This document shows, piece after piece, positions 1 through 5,308 of a DNA stretch of 5,308 bases (position 1 is its first letter; each line of letters starts with the position of its first letter). The position numbers and the translations under genes are program-made. This stretch comes from Betaproteobacteria bacterium (lineage in GTDB: Bacteria; Pseudomonadota; Gammaproteobacteria; Burkholderiales; Burkholderiaceae). The notes under the pieces were generated by a model. It saw only the letters and a list, made by a program, of their open reading frames with translations. It did no database searches and was not told the DNA's origin. The stretch covers positions 1 to 5,308 of the forward strand of contig JABMMT010000227.1 of assembly GCA_013205155.1 (NCBI GenBank). Reading direction: 5' to 3'.

Positions 1-270
1 ATGGGAACTGCATCTGCCAGCACAGTTGGTACTGCAGCTACCACAGCAGCCGTTGCTAATCCTGCTACAGCTGCAAGTGTTGCCTCTACTGTAACCACTG
101 GTAAATCTCCGCTAGAACATGCCACTTCTGCTGCGACTAAGAAGGACTGTAGTTTATTTAATCTAGTTGGCGGAAAAGCGATATGTGTAGATATTGCTAT
201 GCCGGGTATTACGGATAAAAGCGAACTCTATTGGGGTCCAGCAGATCTTGCGCCACTGAATCCAAAGTAG
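1..270 (+). CDS. C-terminal part of a small Ala/Thr-rich hypothetical protein, probably a lipoprotein (5' end likely outside the window)
   Basis: The frame is open from the first base and stops with TAG at 268-270, giving 89 codons. The first codon is ATG, but nothing upstream is visible, so neither a ribosome binding site nor the true start can be judged. Residues 1-33 are almost entirely Ala, Thr, Val, Ser and Gly. A second part follows with the pattern GKSPLEHATSAATKKDC, then a stretch with a second Cys near residue 62, ending in YWGPADLAPLNPK. The layout resembles small proteobacterial lipoproteins in which an Ala/Gly-rich segment follows a lipobox and precedes a conserved TGK-x-hydrophobic-SAATGKDC segment. 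On that reading the lipobox Cys would lie upstream of the window; this is inference from memory of the family pattern. No function can be assigned. It converges on soxA with a 51-bp gap and is not part of the sox operon. Confidence 0.6.
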   Translation: MGTASASTVGTAATTAAVANPATAASVASTVTTGKSPLEHATSAATKKDCSLFNLVGGKAICVDIAMPGITDKSELYWGPADLAPLNPK

Positions 271-302
271 CGATGAAAATTTTGAGAAGTCTTGTCTAAC
301 TA

Positions 303-319
303 AGTGATATGAGATCACT
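303..319. terminator. Short stem-loop between convergent genes, possible weak bidirectional terminator
   Basis: AGTGAT (303-308) and ATCACT (314-319) are perfect 6-base inverted arms around a 5-base loop. They lie just past the soxA stop codon (322-324, minus strand) and 32 bases past the stop of the plus-strand gene at 268-270. The position suits a shared terminator, but neither side is followed by a clear T-run and the stem is short and AT-rich, so intrinsic termination is doubtful. Confidence 0.3.
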
Positions 320-321
320 AG

Positions 322-1110
322 TCAGGGTCTTACCCCAGGAGATTCGAGAGGCATACCCCGTGCACGCCACATTAAATATAATTCAAGCTGCGCCATCTCT
401 GTAGACCCATACTCAAATTGCTGAGCTCGCACGCCACTCATGCAGTTACGTAAACGCCGCTGTAAAGATCCCAAGGTTTGCCATTCCAAGCGATAAATAG
501 GATAGGCATTGGGGTGACCTTGGGGAATCAAACTTCCACCTAATTTAAGTCCTGCTCTGTCCTCATGACACTGCGCGCAAGATAAGTTAAGTTGTCCCAT
601 TCTTTGGTTAAACCAATCGCGCCCCTTTTGTAAAGATTCTTGATTGGCTGGTGTTTCTTTCACTGTAATCGGCATGCCTTTTGATTGGATAGCAATCACG
701 GCAGTTAATGCTAAAAGCTCTTTACTTTCATAGTTAAGCTTTGCTGCGCCTTGTCGATTTTCTCTACATTGATTGATTTGACCTTCAAGGGTTTGTAGTT
801 TTCCATTCATTATTTTAGGAAATTTAGTCGCAACACCTCGCATCGACTTTTTGACATCACCATGACAGCTGAGACAACTCTTATTCTTTGTGCCTAGCTG
901 TGTATTCCATAAGCTTTCACCGTCTCCCACCCAAAACAATGCAGGATTTAAGCTAGAGTCATCTTGCATAGCCTTATTCTCAGCCGACATTAATTCATAG
1001 CTTGATTGTTGCTTTTTGGAATGAGCATCTGGTGCTGCATATACTGCTGGTGAGGTAGATAGCAGAGCGCAATAGGCGCCCAAGAGGTAAAAGGCTAGTT
1101 GCTGTTTCAC
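322..1110 (-). CDS. soxA: SoxA, diheme c-type cytochrome subunit of SoxXA
   Basis: SoxA with SoxX forms the periplasmic cytochrome that oxidatively couples a sulfur substrate to the SoxY cysteine. The product has 262 residues, close to the usual diheme SoxA length. Residues 1-25 are a Sec signal peptide with likely cleavage near VYA-A. Two heme motifs are present: CLSCH at 79-83 and CAQCH at 178-182. Cys115 in INQCR matches the heme-1 axial ligand of diheme SoxA. Cys223 in NCMSGVRA matches the active-site heme-2 Cys ligand, which is modified to a persulfide in characterised SoxA. The catalytic residues therefore look intact. The start is GTG (1110-1108) and overlaps the soxZ stop by four bases (GTGA); no clear Shine-Dalgarno precedes it and the next Met is residue 41, beyond the signal peptide, so translation is probably coupled to soxZ. 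This is the last gene of the operon. Confidence 0.95.
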   Translation of the reverse strand: MKQQLAFYLLGAYCALLSTSPAVYAAPDAHSKKQQSSYELMSAENKAMQDDSSLNPALFWVGDGESLWNTQLGTKNKSCLSCHGDVKKSMRGVATKFPKIMNGKLQTLEGQINQCRENRQGAAKLNYESKELLALTAVIAIQSKGMPITVKETPANQESLQKGRDWFNQRMGQLNLSCAQCHEDRAGLKLGGSLIPQGHPNAYPIYRLEWQTLGSLQRRLRNCMSGVRAQQFEYGSTEMAQLELYLMWRARGMPLESPGVRP

Positions 1111-1436
1111 GAAACCGTAATTCGTGCCCGATTCACTGCCTCATAACCATCATCACCTACCCACTTAAACACTAGCTCACCACTTTCTTCTGCAACGGTC
1201 GTGAAGATGATTAATGGATTAGCACCAATACCTGCATAGAAATCGGCCTTGAACACTTCTACATTGTTATAAGTGCACGTAAATACACGGATGATATCGC
1301 GGGGTATGAGTTTTCCACTCTCGGTATAACGAAAACCAGACTCCATATCATGTTGTGCAATTGCCCGAATCTCAATAATGGAGCCCTTCTTTGCCTGGGC
1401 AGGCACTGTAAGAGAAGTGCGTGATGTTTTACTCAT
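1107..1436 (-). CDS. soxZ: SoxZ, partner subunit of the SoxYZ sulfur carrier
   Basis: SoxZ binds SoxY to make the periplasmic carrier on which substrates are held during Sox reactions. With the start chosen at 1436 it has 109 residues, typical for the family. Recognisable SoxZ features in order are HDMESGFR (29-36), the LIPRDIIRVF region (43-52), the ANPLIIF block (72-78) and GELVFKWVGDDG (86-97). There is no signal peptide, as usual for SoxZ, which is thought to be exported bound to Tat-substrate SoxY. An ATG at 1451 would add five residues, but the 1436 start is preferred: it makes the tight ATGA overlap with the soxY stop and has GGAG five bases upstream. It ends inside the soxA start codon (GTGA overlap). 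Confidence 0.95.
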   Translation of the reverse strand: MSKTSRTSLTVPAQAKKGSIIEIRAIAQHDMESGFRYTESGKLIPRDIIRVFTCTYNNVEVFKADFYAGIGANPLIIFTTVAEESGELVFKWVGDDGYEAVNRARITVS

Positions 1437-1921
1437 ACCATCTCCGTGCATGCAGAAAGCGTAACTAGGGTTTCAGCTGAGCCCTGCCAAAAACTCCCAT
1501 CATTCATTTGGGCTATAGCCCAGACCAGCTGACTATCAGCAAGACGCACCCGAGTCGTGAGGTTGGCCTTACCAGAGCGAGGTGTCAGGTACGCCGTAAA
1601 GATATTAGGAACAGGGTTGCCCTCGGCCACTATATGAATAGACTTGACGTAATTATTGGCCGTCATCGGACTCTCAACAGTAACCTTTAAGACGACTAAA
1701 TTACCGTTTTCAACTAATGGCGGGATGATCAATTTCACTCGACCCTCCTTGATTGCTGCTCCACCAGTAATCGTTTTTATTGCCGCATGCGCATCTTCAG
1801 GCTTGGCAAATACTGTGCCGGGGCTAAACCATACGCCAACTGCAATTAATCCAAGGTCTTGGATGCGCCTTAACCACTGTCGCCTTTTGATTGTGAAAGG
1901 AAGATTGAATTTCATTGTCAT
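1433..1921 (-). CDS. soxY: SoxY-like sulfur carrier protein with a non-canonical C-terminus
   Basis: SoxY carries sulfur intermediates covalently on a cysteine in a flexible C-terminal arm. The product has 162 residues. Residues 1-39 form a Tat-type signal: KRRQWLR at 12-18 contains the twin arginines (13-14), then a hydrophobic stretch and a cleavage-like VFA at 37-39. The mature part has the SoxY core: IKEGRVKLIIPPLVENG (57-73), a VTVESPM block (80-86), and a strand region ending in VWAIAQMNDGSFW (133-145). The striking feature is the end. Canonical SoxY ends in GGCGG with the reactive Cys near the terminus; this one ends LSACTEMV, with Cys158 retained but no flanking Gly pairs. The other two frames near the stop do not encode GGCGG, so a simple frameshift does not explain it. 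The start overlaps the soxX stop by one base (TAATG), and the stop overlaps soxZ (ATGA). Family membership is secure from the sequence pattern plus neighbours; sulfur-carrier activity is less so. Confidence 0.9.
   Translation of the reverse strand: MTMKFNLPFTIKRRQWLRRIQDLGLIAVGVWFSPGTVFAKPEDAHAAIKTITGGAAIKEGRVKLIIPPLVENGNLVVLKVTVESPMTANNYVKSIHIVAEGNPVPNIFTAYLTPRSGKANLTTRVRLADSQLVWAIAQMNDGSFWQGSAETLVTLSACTEMV
1442..1445 (-). promoter_or_regulatory. Shine-Dalgarno that fixes the soxZ start at 1436
   Basis: On the minus strand GGAG (1445-1442) lies five bases before the ATG at 1436-1434, inside the last codons of soxY. This supports the 1436 start over the in-frame ATG at 1451, which lacks a comparable site. 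Confidence 0.6.
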
Positions 1922-2373
1922 TACATGCTCTGCTTATTAAGACTTGCTAAGAAAGCCACCACATCCTCAATCTCTTGCTCATTCAATATGGATTGGCCAA
2001 TAAATTTAGGTGCTACGCGTTGAAGATTTTGTGCTTTGTAATAGGTCGGCATGATCGTACCAGAATTAAATCGACTTGCATCGATGATTCGCGCCCTTAA
2101 CTGGGAGGCAGTTAGCCTTCCCGCACTAATGGTCAAGTCAGGCGCTAAATTGCCCTGAAAACGCTCCTCAGGAAAAGGGCCACTATGACACAACAGACAT
2201 AGTCCTGTTTGACGGCTGGCAACGATTGATCGCCCTCTGACTGGATCACCCGGAGATGCAGTCAGGGATTCAATCAGTAAATCCCCTCCCGTGGTTTGCG
2301 CGCGCACAGAGCTAAGACTGAGGATGACTAGTAACAGCGATACTAGTACATACCTCATTCTCATCGTAGCCAT
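1921..2373 (-). CDS. soxX: SoxX, monoheme c-type cytochrome subunit of SoxXA
   Basis: SoxX is the electron-accepting monoheme partner of SoxA in the periplasm. The product has 150 residues. A Sec signal peptide covers about residues 1-25 (hydrophobic VLVSLLLVILSLSSV, cleavage near VRA-Q). CLLCH at 59-63 binds the heme. The segment GRLTASQLRARIIDAS (85-100) followed by SGTIMPTYYK (104-113) is the SoxX signature, and Met108 is the expected axial heme ligand. The C-terminal helix LNEQEIEDVVAFLASL is typical of class I cytochromes c. Three Met codons crowd the start (2373, 2364, 2358), none with a strong Shine-Dalgarno; the first is used here because it keeps the normal 15-bp spacing from the preceding stop. 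An unrelated small cytochrome c is possible in principle, but the IMPTYYK motif and the soxYZA neighbours argue for SoxX. Confidence 0.92.
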   Translation of the reverse strand: MATMRMRYVLVSLLLVILSLSSVRAQTTGGDLLIESLTASPGDPVRGRSIVASRQTGLCLLCHSGPFPEERFQGNLAPDLTISAGRLTASQLRARIIDASRFNSGTIMPTYYKAQNLQRVAPKFIGQSILNEQEIEDVVAFLASLNKQSM

Positions 2374-2388
2374 TTCACAGTACTGCTG

Positions 2389-4605
2389 TTAGACCAGCTT
2401 AATACCGCTGTTTTTCAAAGGCACAGTCCGCAAGCGTTTACCAGTTGCACGATAAATAGCATTGAGCACTGCTGGCGCTGCTACTGCAATCGTTGGCTCA
2501 CCTACACCACCCCAGTCCTTGCCACCACCTTGAATAGTGATGGTTTCAACTTTAGGCATTTGATAGAGGCGAATGGAGTTAAAGGTGTCAAAGTTCTTCT
2601 GCACCACAGCACCTTGCTCAATCGTAATTTCTTCTTCAAATAGCGCTGATAAGCCATACATAAATGAACCAGAGACCTGACGAGCAACCTGTGCAGGATT
2701 AACAACATAACCTGGATCAGTTGCAGCAACAATACGATGAATCTTCACATCAGTCCCATTGGTGACAGATAGCTCACAGGCTGCAGCTACATAACTGCCA
2801 AAGGATCGCATTTGAGCAACGCCACGATAAACACCAGGTGCAGCTGGCTTAGTCCAGCCAATCCCATCAGCTACAGCATTCAATACTGCAACTGCTCGCG
2901 GGAACTCTTTCATGTGTTTGCGACGAAACTCGATCGCATCCATGCCAGTAGCTTCAGCCATTTCATCCATAAAGGTTTCAATAAAGATTGCGTTTTGATT
3001 AACGTTCACGCCTCTCCAAAAACCAGGAGGCACATGCGTATTGCGCATTGCATGATCAACCCTCAAATTGGGGAAACTATATGTAATGGCATGCTCACCT
3101 AGAGGCTCAAGACCTTGAAAGGTAACAGGATCTTTACCTTTGTTTGCCGCTACTACTGCAGGCCTCACCGCAGCCAAAATAGATTGACCGGACAAACGGA
3201 TATTTAAAGCTGTGACGTTTTTCTGATCATCAATAGCCGCTGTCATCTTACACATCGTCACTGGGTGATAGCGGCCCTGGGTCATATCCTCTTCACGAGT
3301 CCAAATCAATTTGATTGGCGTACCAGGCATTTGCTTGGCAATATTGACTGCTTGAGTGGTGTAATCTTGAAAAGCACCACGACGACCGAAGCCACCACCT
3401 AAGTTAACTTTATAAGCATTACATTTTTCAGCAGGTAGTCCAGAAGCAGCAATCACTGCCGCCAATGAGGCTTCACCGTCTTGAGTTGGCACCCATGCCT
3501 CACAAGAATCTGCCGTCCACTTTGCCGTAGCAGTTTGTGGTTCGAGAGTCGCATGATTTAAAAATGGATAGAAGTAAGTTGCCTCGATAGTCTTGGAAGC
3601 TCCAGTGATAGCTGCTTTGACATCACCATTGGTATTGTGAACAAAAGTATCTTCTGCATTTAGGCCATCTTCAAGCATCTTCTTGATCGAAGCGCTGGAT
3701 ACATTGCCATTCGCGCCGTTATCATAAACAATATTCACTTGATCTAAAGCAGTTTTAGCCTGCCAGAAAGTATCGGCAACCACTGCTACTGCAGTATCAC
3801 CCACTTGCACTACTTTCTTAACGCCCTTCATGCTCAAAGCTTTACTAGCATCGTAGCTCTTGACCTTGCCACCAAATACTGGTGACTCTTTAATGGTAGC
3901 CACCAACATACCAGGTAGCTTTAAGTCAATTGCATAAACCTGGCGACCAGTAACCTTATCTGCCGTTCCGTCAATTCGATTGACTGATTTACCAATTAGC
4001 TTCCACTCTTTTGGATCTTTTAAAGGAACTTCTTTTGGCACTTCTAACTGAGATGCCGCAACAGATACCTTACCAAAAGTGGTTTTACGTCCTGAAGGGG
4101 TATGAGTAATAACGCTATTCAAGGCCACACACTCAGAAGCAGGCACATTCCATTGATTAGCTGCCGCTTGAACTAGCATCATTCGCGCTGCCGCACCACC
4201 TTTGCGTACATACTGCTCCGATGTTCGAATGCCTCGGCTGCCCCCAGTAGAGTAACTGCCCCATACTTTATTGCGCTTGAGATTTTCCGCAGGCGATGGA
4301 TAGTCATAAGAAACTTTTTTCCAATCACATTCGAGCTCTTCAGCAACCATTTGCGCCAAACCAGTGATCGTGCCCTGACCCATTTCTGAGCGCACAATAC
4401 GAACGATCACATCATCGTTTGGCTTTACCACCACCCACACGCCAATTTCTGGTGTGATTAGCGGAGTCATGGCAGTCGTACCAGTTCCAATTGCAGCGTT
4501 GGCCGCAGAGATAAAAGAAAGATCAAAACCAATTGCAAGACCAGTAGCAACAGTACTAGAACCAACAATAAAGTGACGACGGGAAGTATTTGTATTAGTA
4601 GTCAT
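2389..4605 (-). CDS. Molybdopterin-binding subunit of a periplasmic xanthine-dehydrogenase-family hydroxylase (IorB-like)
   Basis: This is the large catalytic subunit of a two-subunit molybdenum hydroxylase of the isoquinoline 1-oxidoreductase / aldehyde dehydrogenase (IorB) branch. Such enzymes hydroxylate N-heteroaromatics or oxidise aldehydes using water as oxygen source. With the start at 4605 it has 738 residues, the usual IorB size. Residues 1-37 are a Tat signal (SRRHFIVG, twin Arg at 9-10; cleavage near ANA at 35-37), so it acts in the periplasm. Cofactor-site features are MGQGT (75-79), GGGFGRR (403-409), PPGFWRG (526-532) and GGVGEPT (699-705), whose Glu703 matches the catalytic base of the family. 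A frame extension to 4698 would bury the Tat motif and overlap the preceding gene by 83 bases, so it is rejected. The substrate cannot be deduced. IorB-type enzymes usually pair with a multiheme cytochrome c; none is present except SoxX and SoxA downstream. Confidence 0.93.
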   Translation of the reverse strand: MTTNTNTSRRHFIVGSSTVATGLAIGFDLSFISAANAAIGTGTTAMTPLITPEIGVWVVVKPNDDVIVRIVRSEMGQGTITGLAQMVAEELECDWKKVSYDYPSPAENLKRNKVWGSYSTGGSRGIRTSEQYVRKGGAAARMMLVQAAANQWNVPASECVALNSVITHTPSGRKTTFGKVSVAASQLEVPKEVPLKDPKEWKLIGKSVNRIDGTADKVTGRQVYAIDLKLPGMLVATIKESPVFGGKVKSYDASKALSMKGVKKVVQVGDTAVAVVADTFWQAKTALDQVNIVYDNGANGNVSSASIKKMLEDGLNAEDTFVHNTNGDVKAAITGASKTIEATYFYPFLNHATLEPQTATAKWTADSCEAWVPTQDGEASLAAVIAASGLPAEKCNAYKVNLGGGFGRRGAFQDYTTQAVNIAKQMPGTPIKLIWTREEDMTQGRYHPVTMCKMTAAIDDQKNVTALNIRLSGQSILAAVRPAVVAANKGKDPVTFQGLEPLGEHAITYSFPNLRVDHAMRNTHVPPGFWRGVNVNQNAIFIETFMDEMAEATGMDAIEFRRKHMKEFPRAVAVLNAVADGIGWTKPAAPGVYRGVAQMRSFGSYVAAACELSVTNGTDVKIHRIVAATDPGYVVNPAQVARQVSGSFMYGLSALFEEEITIEQGAVVQKNFDTFNSIRLYQMPKVETITIQGGGKDWGGVGEPTIAVAAPAVLNAIYRATGKRLRTVPLKNSGIKLV

Positions 4606-4611
4606 TTCGAT

Positions 4612-4617
4612 TCCCTT
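4612..4617 (-). promoter_or_regulatory. Shine-Dalgarno that fixes the IorB-like start at 4605
   Basis: On the minus strand AAGGGA (4617-4612) sits six bases before the ATG at 4605-4603 and overlaps the stop codon TAA of the preceding gene (TAAGGGA). Together with the Tat motif just after this ATG, it supports 4605 as the start. Confidence 0.6.
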
Positions 4618-5065
4618 AGGCTTTGCTGACGGCATGAATGGCTGCACGGACTTCTTGGAAAGTTCCACAACGGCAGATATTAGTAATCGCTGCGTCAATT
4701 TGTGCGTCAGTCGGTTTTGGACTATTGCGCAAAAGAGCTGTAGTTGCCATCACCATGCCAGATTGGCAGTAGCCACACTGTGGGACTTGGTTATCAACCC
4801 AGGCTTTTTGGACTTTCGAAAGTTGACCATTTTTTTCTAGGCTTTCAATCGTTTCGATTTTCTTGCCTTGGGCAGCAGACACCGGAATAGCACAACTACG
4901 TATCGCCTGACCATCGAACAGCACCGTACAAGCACCACAAGTACCGATTCCGCAACCATATTTAGTGCCGGTAAGGCCAACCTGCTCACGAATAACCCAC
5001 AGTAATGGTGTATTGGGATCTACGTCAATCTTGTATTTCTTGCCGTTGATGTTTAAATCGGCCAT
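4616..5065 (-). CDS. [2Fe-2S] ferredoxin-like small subunit of the molybdenum hydroxylase (IorA-like)
   Basis: This is the electron-transfer subunit that carries electrons from the molybdenum site of the following gene product to an external acceptor. It has 149 residues, typical of IorA / CoxS-type subunits. The N-terminal plant-type ferredoxin domain binds one cluster through Cys38, Cys43, Cys46 and Cys58 (YGCGIGTCGAC and the later RSC). The C-terminal helical domain binds the second cluster through Cys97 and Cys100 (QCGYC) and Cys131 and Cys133 (ICRCG). All eight ligands are present. There is no signal peptide, so the protein is probably exported with its Tat-signal partner. The start at 5065 has AGGAG seven bases upstream. 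It is the first gene of the operon and is followed after 10 bp by the large subunit. Confidence 0.96.
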   Translation of the reverse strand: MADLNINGKKYKIDVDPNTPLLWVIREQVGLTGTKYGCGIGTCGACTVLFDGQAIRSCAIPVSAAQGKKIETIESLEKNGQLSKVQKAWVDNQVPQCGYCQSGMVMATTALLRNSPKPTDAQIDAAITNICRCGTFQEVRAAIHAVSKA

Positions 5066-5072
5066 GAATGCT

Positions 5073-5077
5073 CTCCT
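5073..5077 (-). promoter_or_regulatory. Strong Shine-Dalgarno of the first operon gene
   Basis: AGGAG (5077-5073 on the minus strand) lies seven bases before the ATG at 5065. It is the best ribosome binding site in the operon, as expected for the lead gene, and it confirms this start. Confidence 0.7.
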
Positions 5078-5126
5078 ATTGGTTTTTTTAATCTAGAAAT
5101 TCTTCTACTGAGAATGAATCTCTGCT

Positions 5127-5132
5127 TTTATA
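5127..5132 (-). promoter_or_regulatory. Candidate -10 element for the molybdenum hydroxylase-sox operon
   Basis: TATAAA on the minus strand (5132-5127) lies 61 bases upstream of the first gene of the operon, in an AT-rich divergent intergenic region. No good -35 hexamer is found 16-18 bases further upstream and no extended -10 TG is present, so this is a weak call. If real, it may need an activator. Confidence 0.25.
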
Positions 5133-5171
5133 CCCTACTGATGTTGTGCTTATCTTAACGAAGAATTAAGT

Positions 5172-5186
5172 TATTGCATTGCAATA
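5172..5186. promoter_or_regulatory. Perfect 15-base palindrome between divergent genes, candidate operator
   Basis: TATTGCATTGCAATA is a perfect inverted repeat: two 7-base arms around one central base. It sits in the 147-bp gap between the start of the minus-strand operon (5065) and the plus-strand gene (5213). It overlaps an AT-rich TATAAA-like sequence at 5185-5190 that could serve the plus-strand gene. A nearby imperfect partner is CTTAA (5154-5158) with TTAAG (5166-5170). A symmetric site in this position suggests a dimeric regulator, but which one is unknown. Confidence 0.4.
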
Positions 5187-5212
5187 TAAATGGGGCGCAG
5201 TAAGATCAAAGA

Positions 5213-5308
5213 ATGATTTTCGGTCTTGTCCAAATCCTGCTTTTTCAAAGTCTTGGCGAATTAATCTCTCAATTTTTATTGCCTACCCTTCCAGGCCCTG
5301 TCATTGGC
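5213..5308 (+). CDS. CidA/LrgA-family holin-like membrane protein, N-terminal fragment
   Basis: From ATG at 5213 the frame is open to the window end, giving 32 residues: hydrophobic GLVQILLFQSLGELIS followed by LPGPVIG. The start pattern G-x-x-Q-x-L-x-F-Q-x-x-GE-x-x-S and the LPLPGPVIG-like turn are hallmarks of the first transmembrane segment of CidA/LrgA proteins, small multi-pass inner-membrane proteins usually followed by an LrgB/CidB partner. No strong Shine-Dalgarno precedes the ATG. An 8-codon open frame from ATG at 5190 ends with TGA overlapping this start, but there is no evidence it is used. The gene is truncated by the window edge and diverges from the operon. Its function is not obviously related to the sox genes. 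Confidence 0.8.
   Translation, partial: MIFGLVQILLFQSLGELISQFLLPTLPGPVIG

Noticed and set aside
1508..1940. Two plus-strand open frames (1508-1690 and 1656-1940) opposite soxY
   Set aside because: They are antisense to a clearly recognisable SoxY, overlap each other, lack ribosome binding sites and resemble no protein family.
2812..3102. Plus-strand open frame of 96 codons inside the molybdopterin subunit gene
   Set aside because: It is antisense to a strongly conserved coding region and its composition (many Cys, His, Ser) is typical of a reverse-strand shadow.
4179..4397. Minus-strand open frame in another frame of the molybdopterin subunit gene
   Set aside because: It is nested in a gene whose own frame is continuous and carries the family motifs; there is no sign of a frameshift.
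4606..4698. N-terminal extension of the molybdopterin subunit by 31 residues
   Set aside because: It would place the Tat motif far from the N-terminus, overlap the [2Fe-2S] gene heavily, and ignore the well-placed AAGGGA site before 4605.
322..5065. Searched for insertion sequences, tRNA or rRNA genes, CRISPR repeats and attachment sites
   Set aside because: None was seen; the region is densely coding with intact reading frames and no direct or terminal repeats of note.
5190..5216. 8-codon open frame whose TGA overlaps the ATG of the CidA/LrgA-type gene, possible leader peptide
   Set aside because: It has no ribosome binding site and no regulatory codon pattern; such short frames arise readily by chance.

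Overview
The window looks like chromosomal DNA of a betaproteobacterium. The base composition is moderate (mid-40s % GC by eye) and the genes are tightly packed. The protein set (Sox proteins, IorAB-type molybdenum hydroxylase, a CidA/LrgA-type membrane protein, an Ala/Thr-rich probable lipoprotein tail) would fit Polynucleobacter or a close Burkholderiaceae relative. That assignment is inference from the flavour of the proteins, not a database result.

Layout: positions 1-270 (+) hold the end of a small Ala/Thr-rich protein that probably starts outside the window. It converges on a six-gene operon that fills 5065 down to 322 on the minus strand. In transcription order this is: a small [2Fe-2S] subunit (IorA-like, 5065-4616); a Tat-exported molybdopterin subunit (IorB-like, 4605-2389); soxX (2373-1921); soxY (1921-1433); soxZ (1436-1107); soxA (1110-322). 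Gaps are 10 and 15 bp, and the sox genes overlap by 1, 4 and 4 bases. A divergent gene of the CidA/LrgA holin-like family starts at 5213 (+) and runs off the window. Because a divergent gene lies upstream and a convergent gene downstream, the whole transcription unit is visible.

How the genes could work together: SoxX and SoxA form the c-type cytochrome SoxXA, which in known systems oxidatively attaches a sulfur compound to the C-terminal cysteine of SoxY, carried in the SoxYZ complex. The first two genes encode a xanthine-dehydrogenase-family molybdenum hydroxylase exported to the periplasm by Tat. IorAB-type enzymes usually pass electrons to a dedicated cytochrome c subunit. None is encoded here, but SoxX and SoxA are cytochromes in the same compartment and operon. 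There is no soxB and no soxCD in the operon, and the SoxY C-terminus has lost the usual GGCGG arm while keeping one cysteine. The window therefore suggests a non-canonical SoxXYZA module coupled to a molybdenum hydroxylase. Its substrate cannot be read from the sequence.
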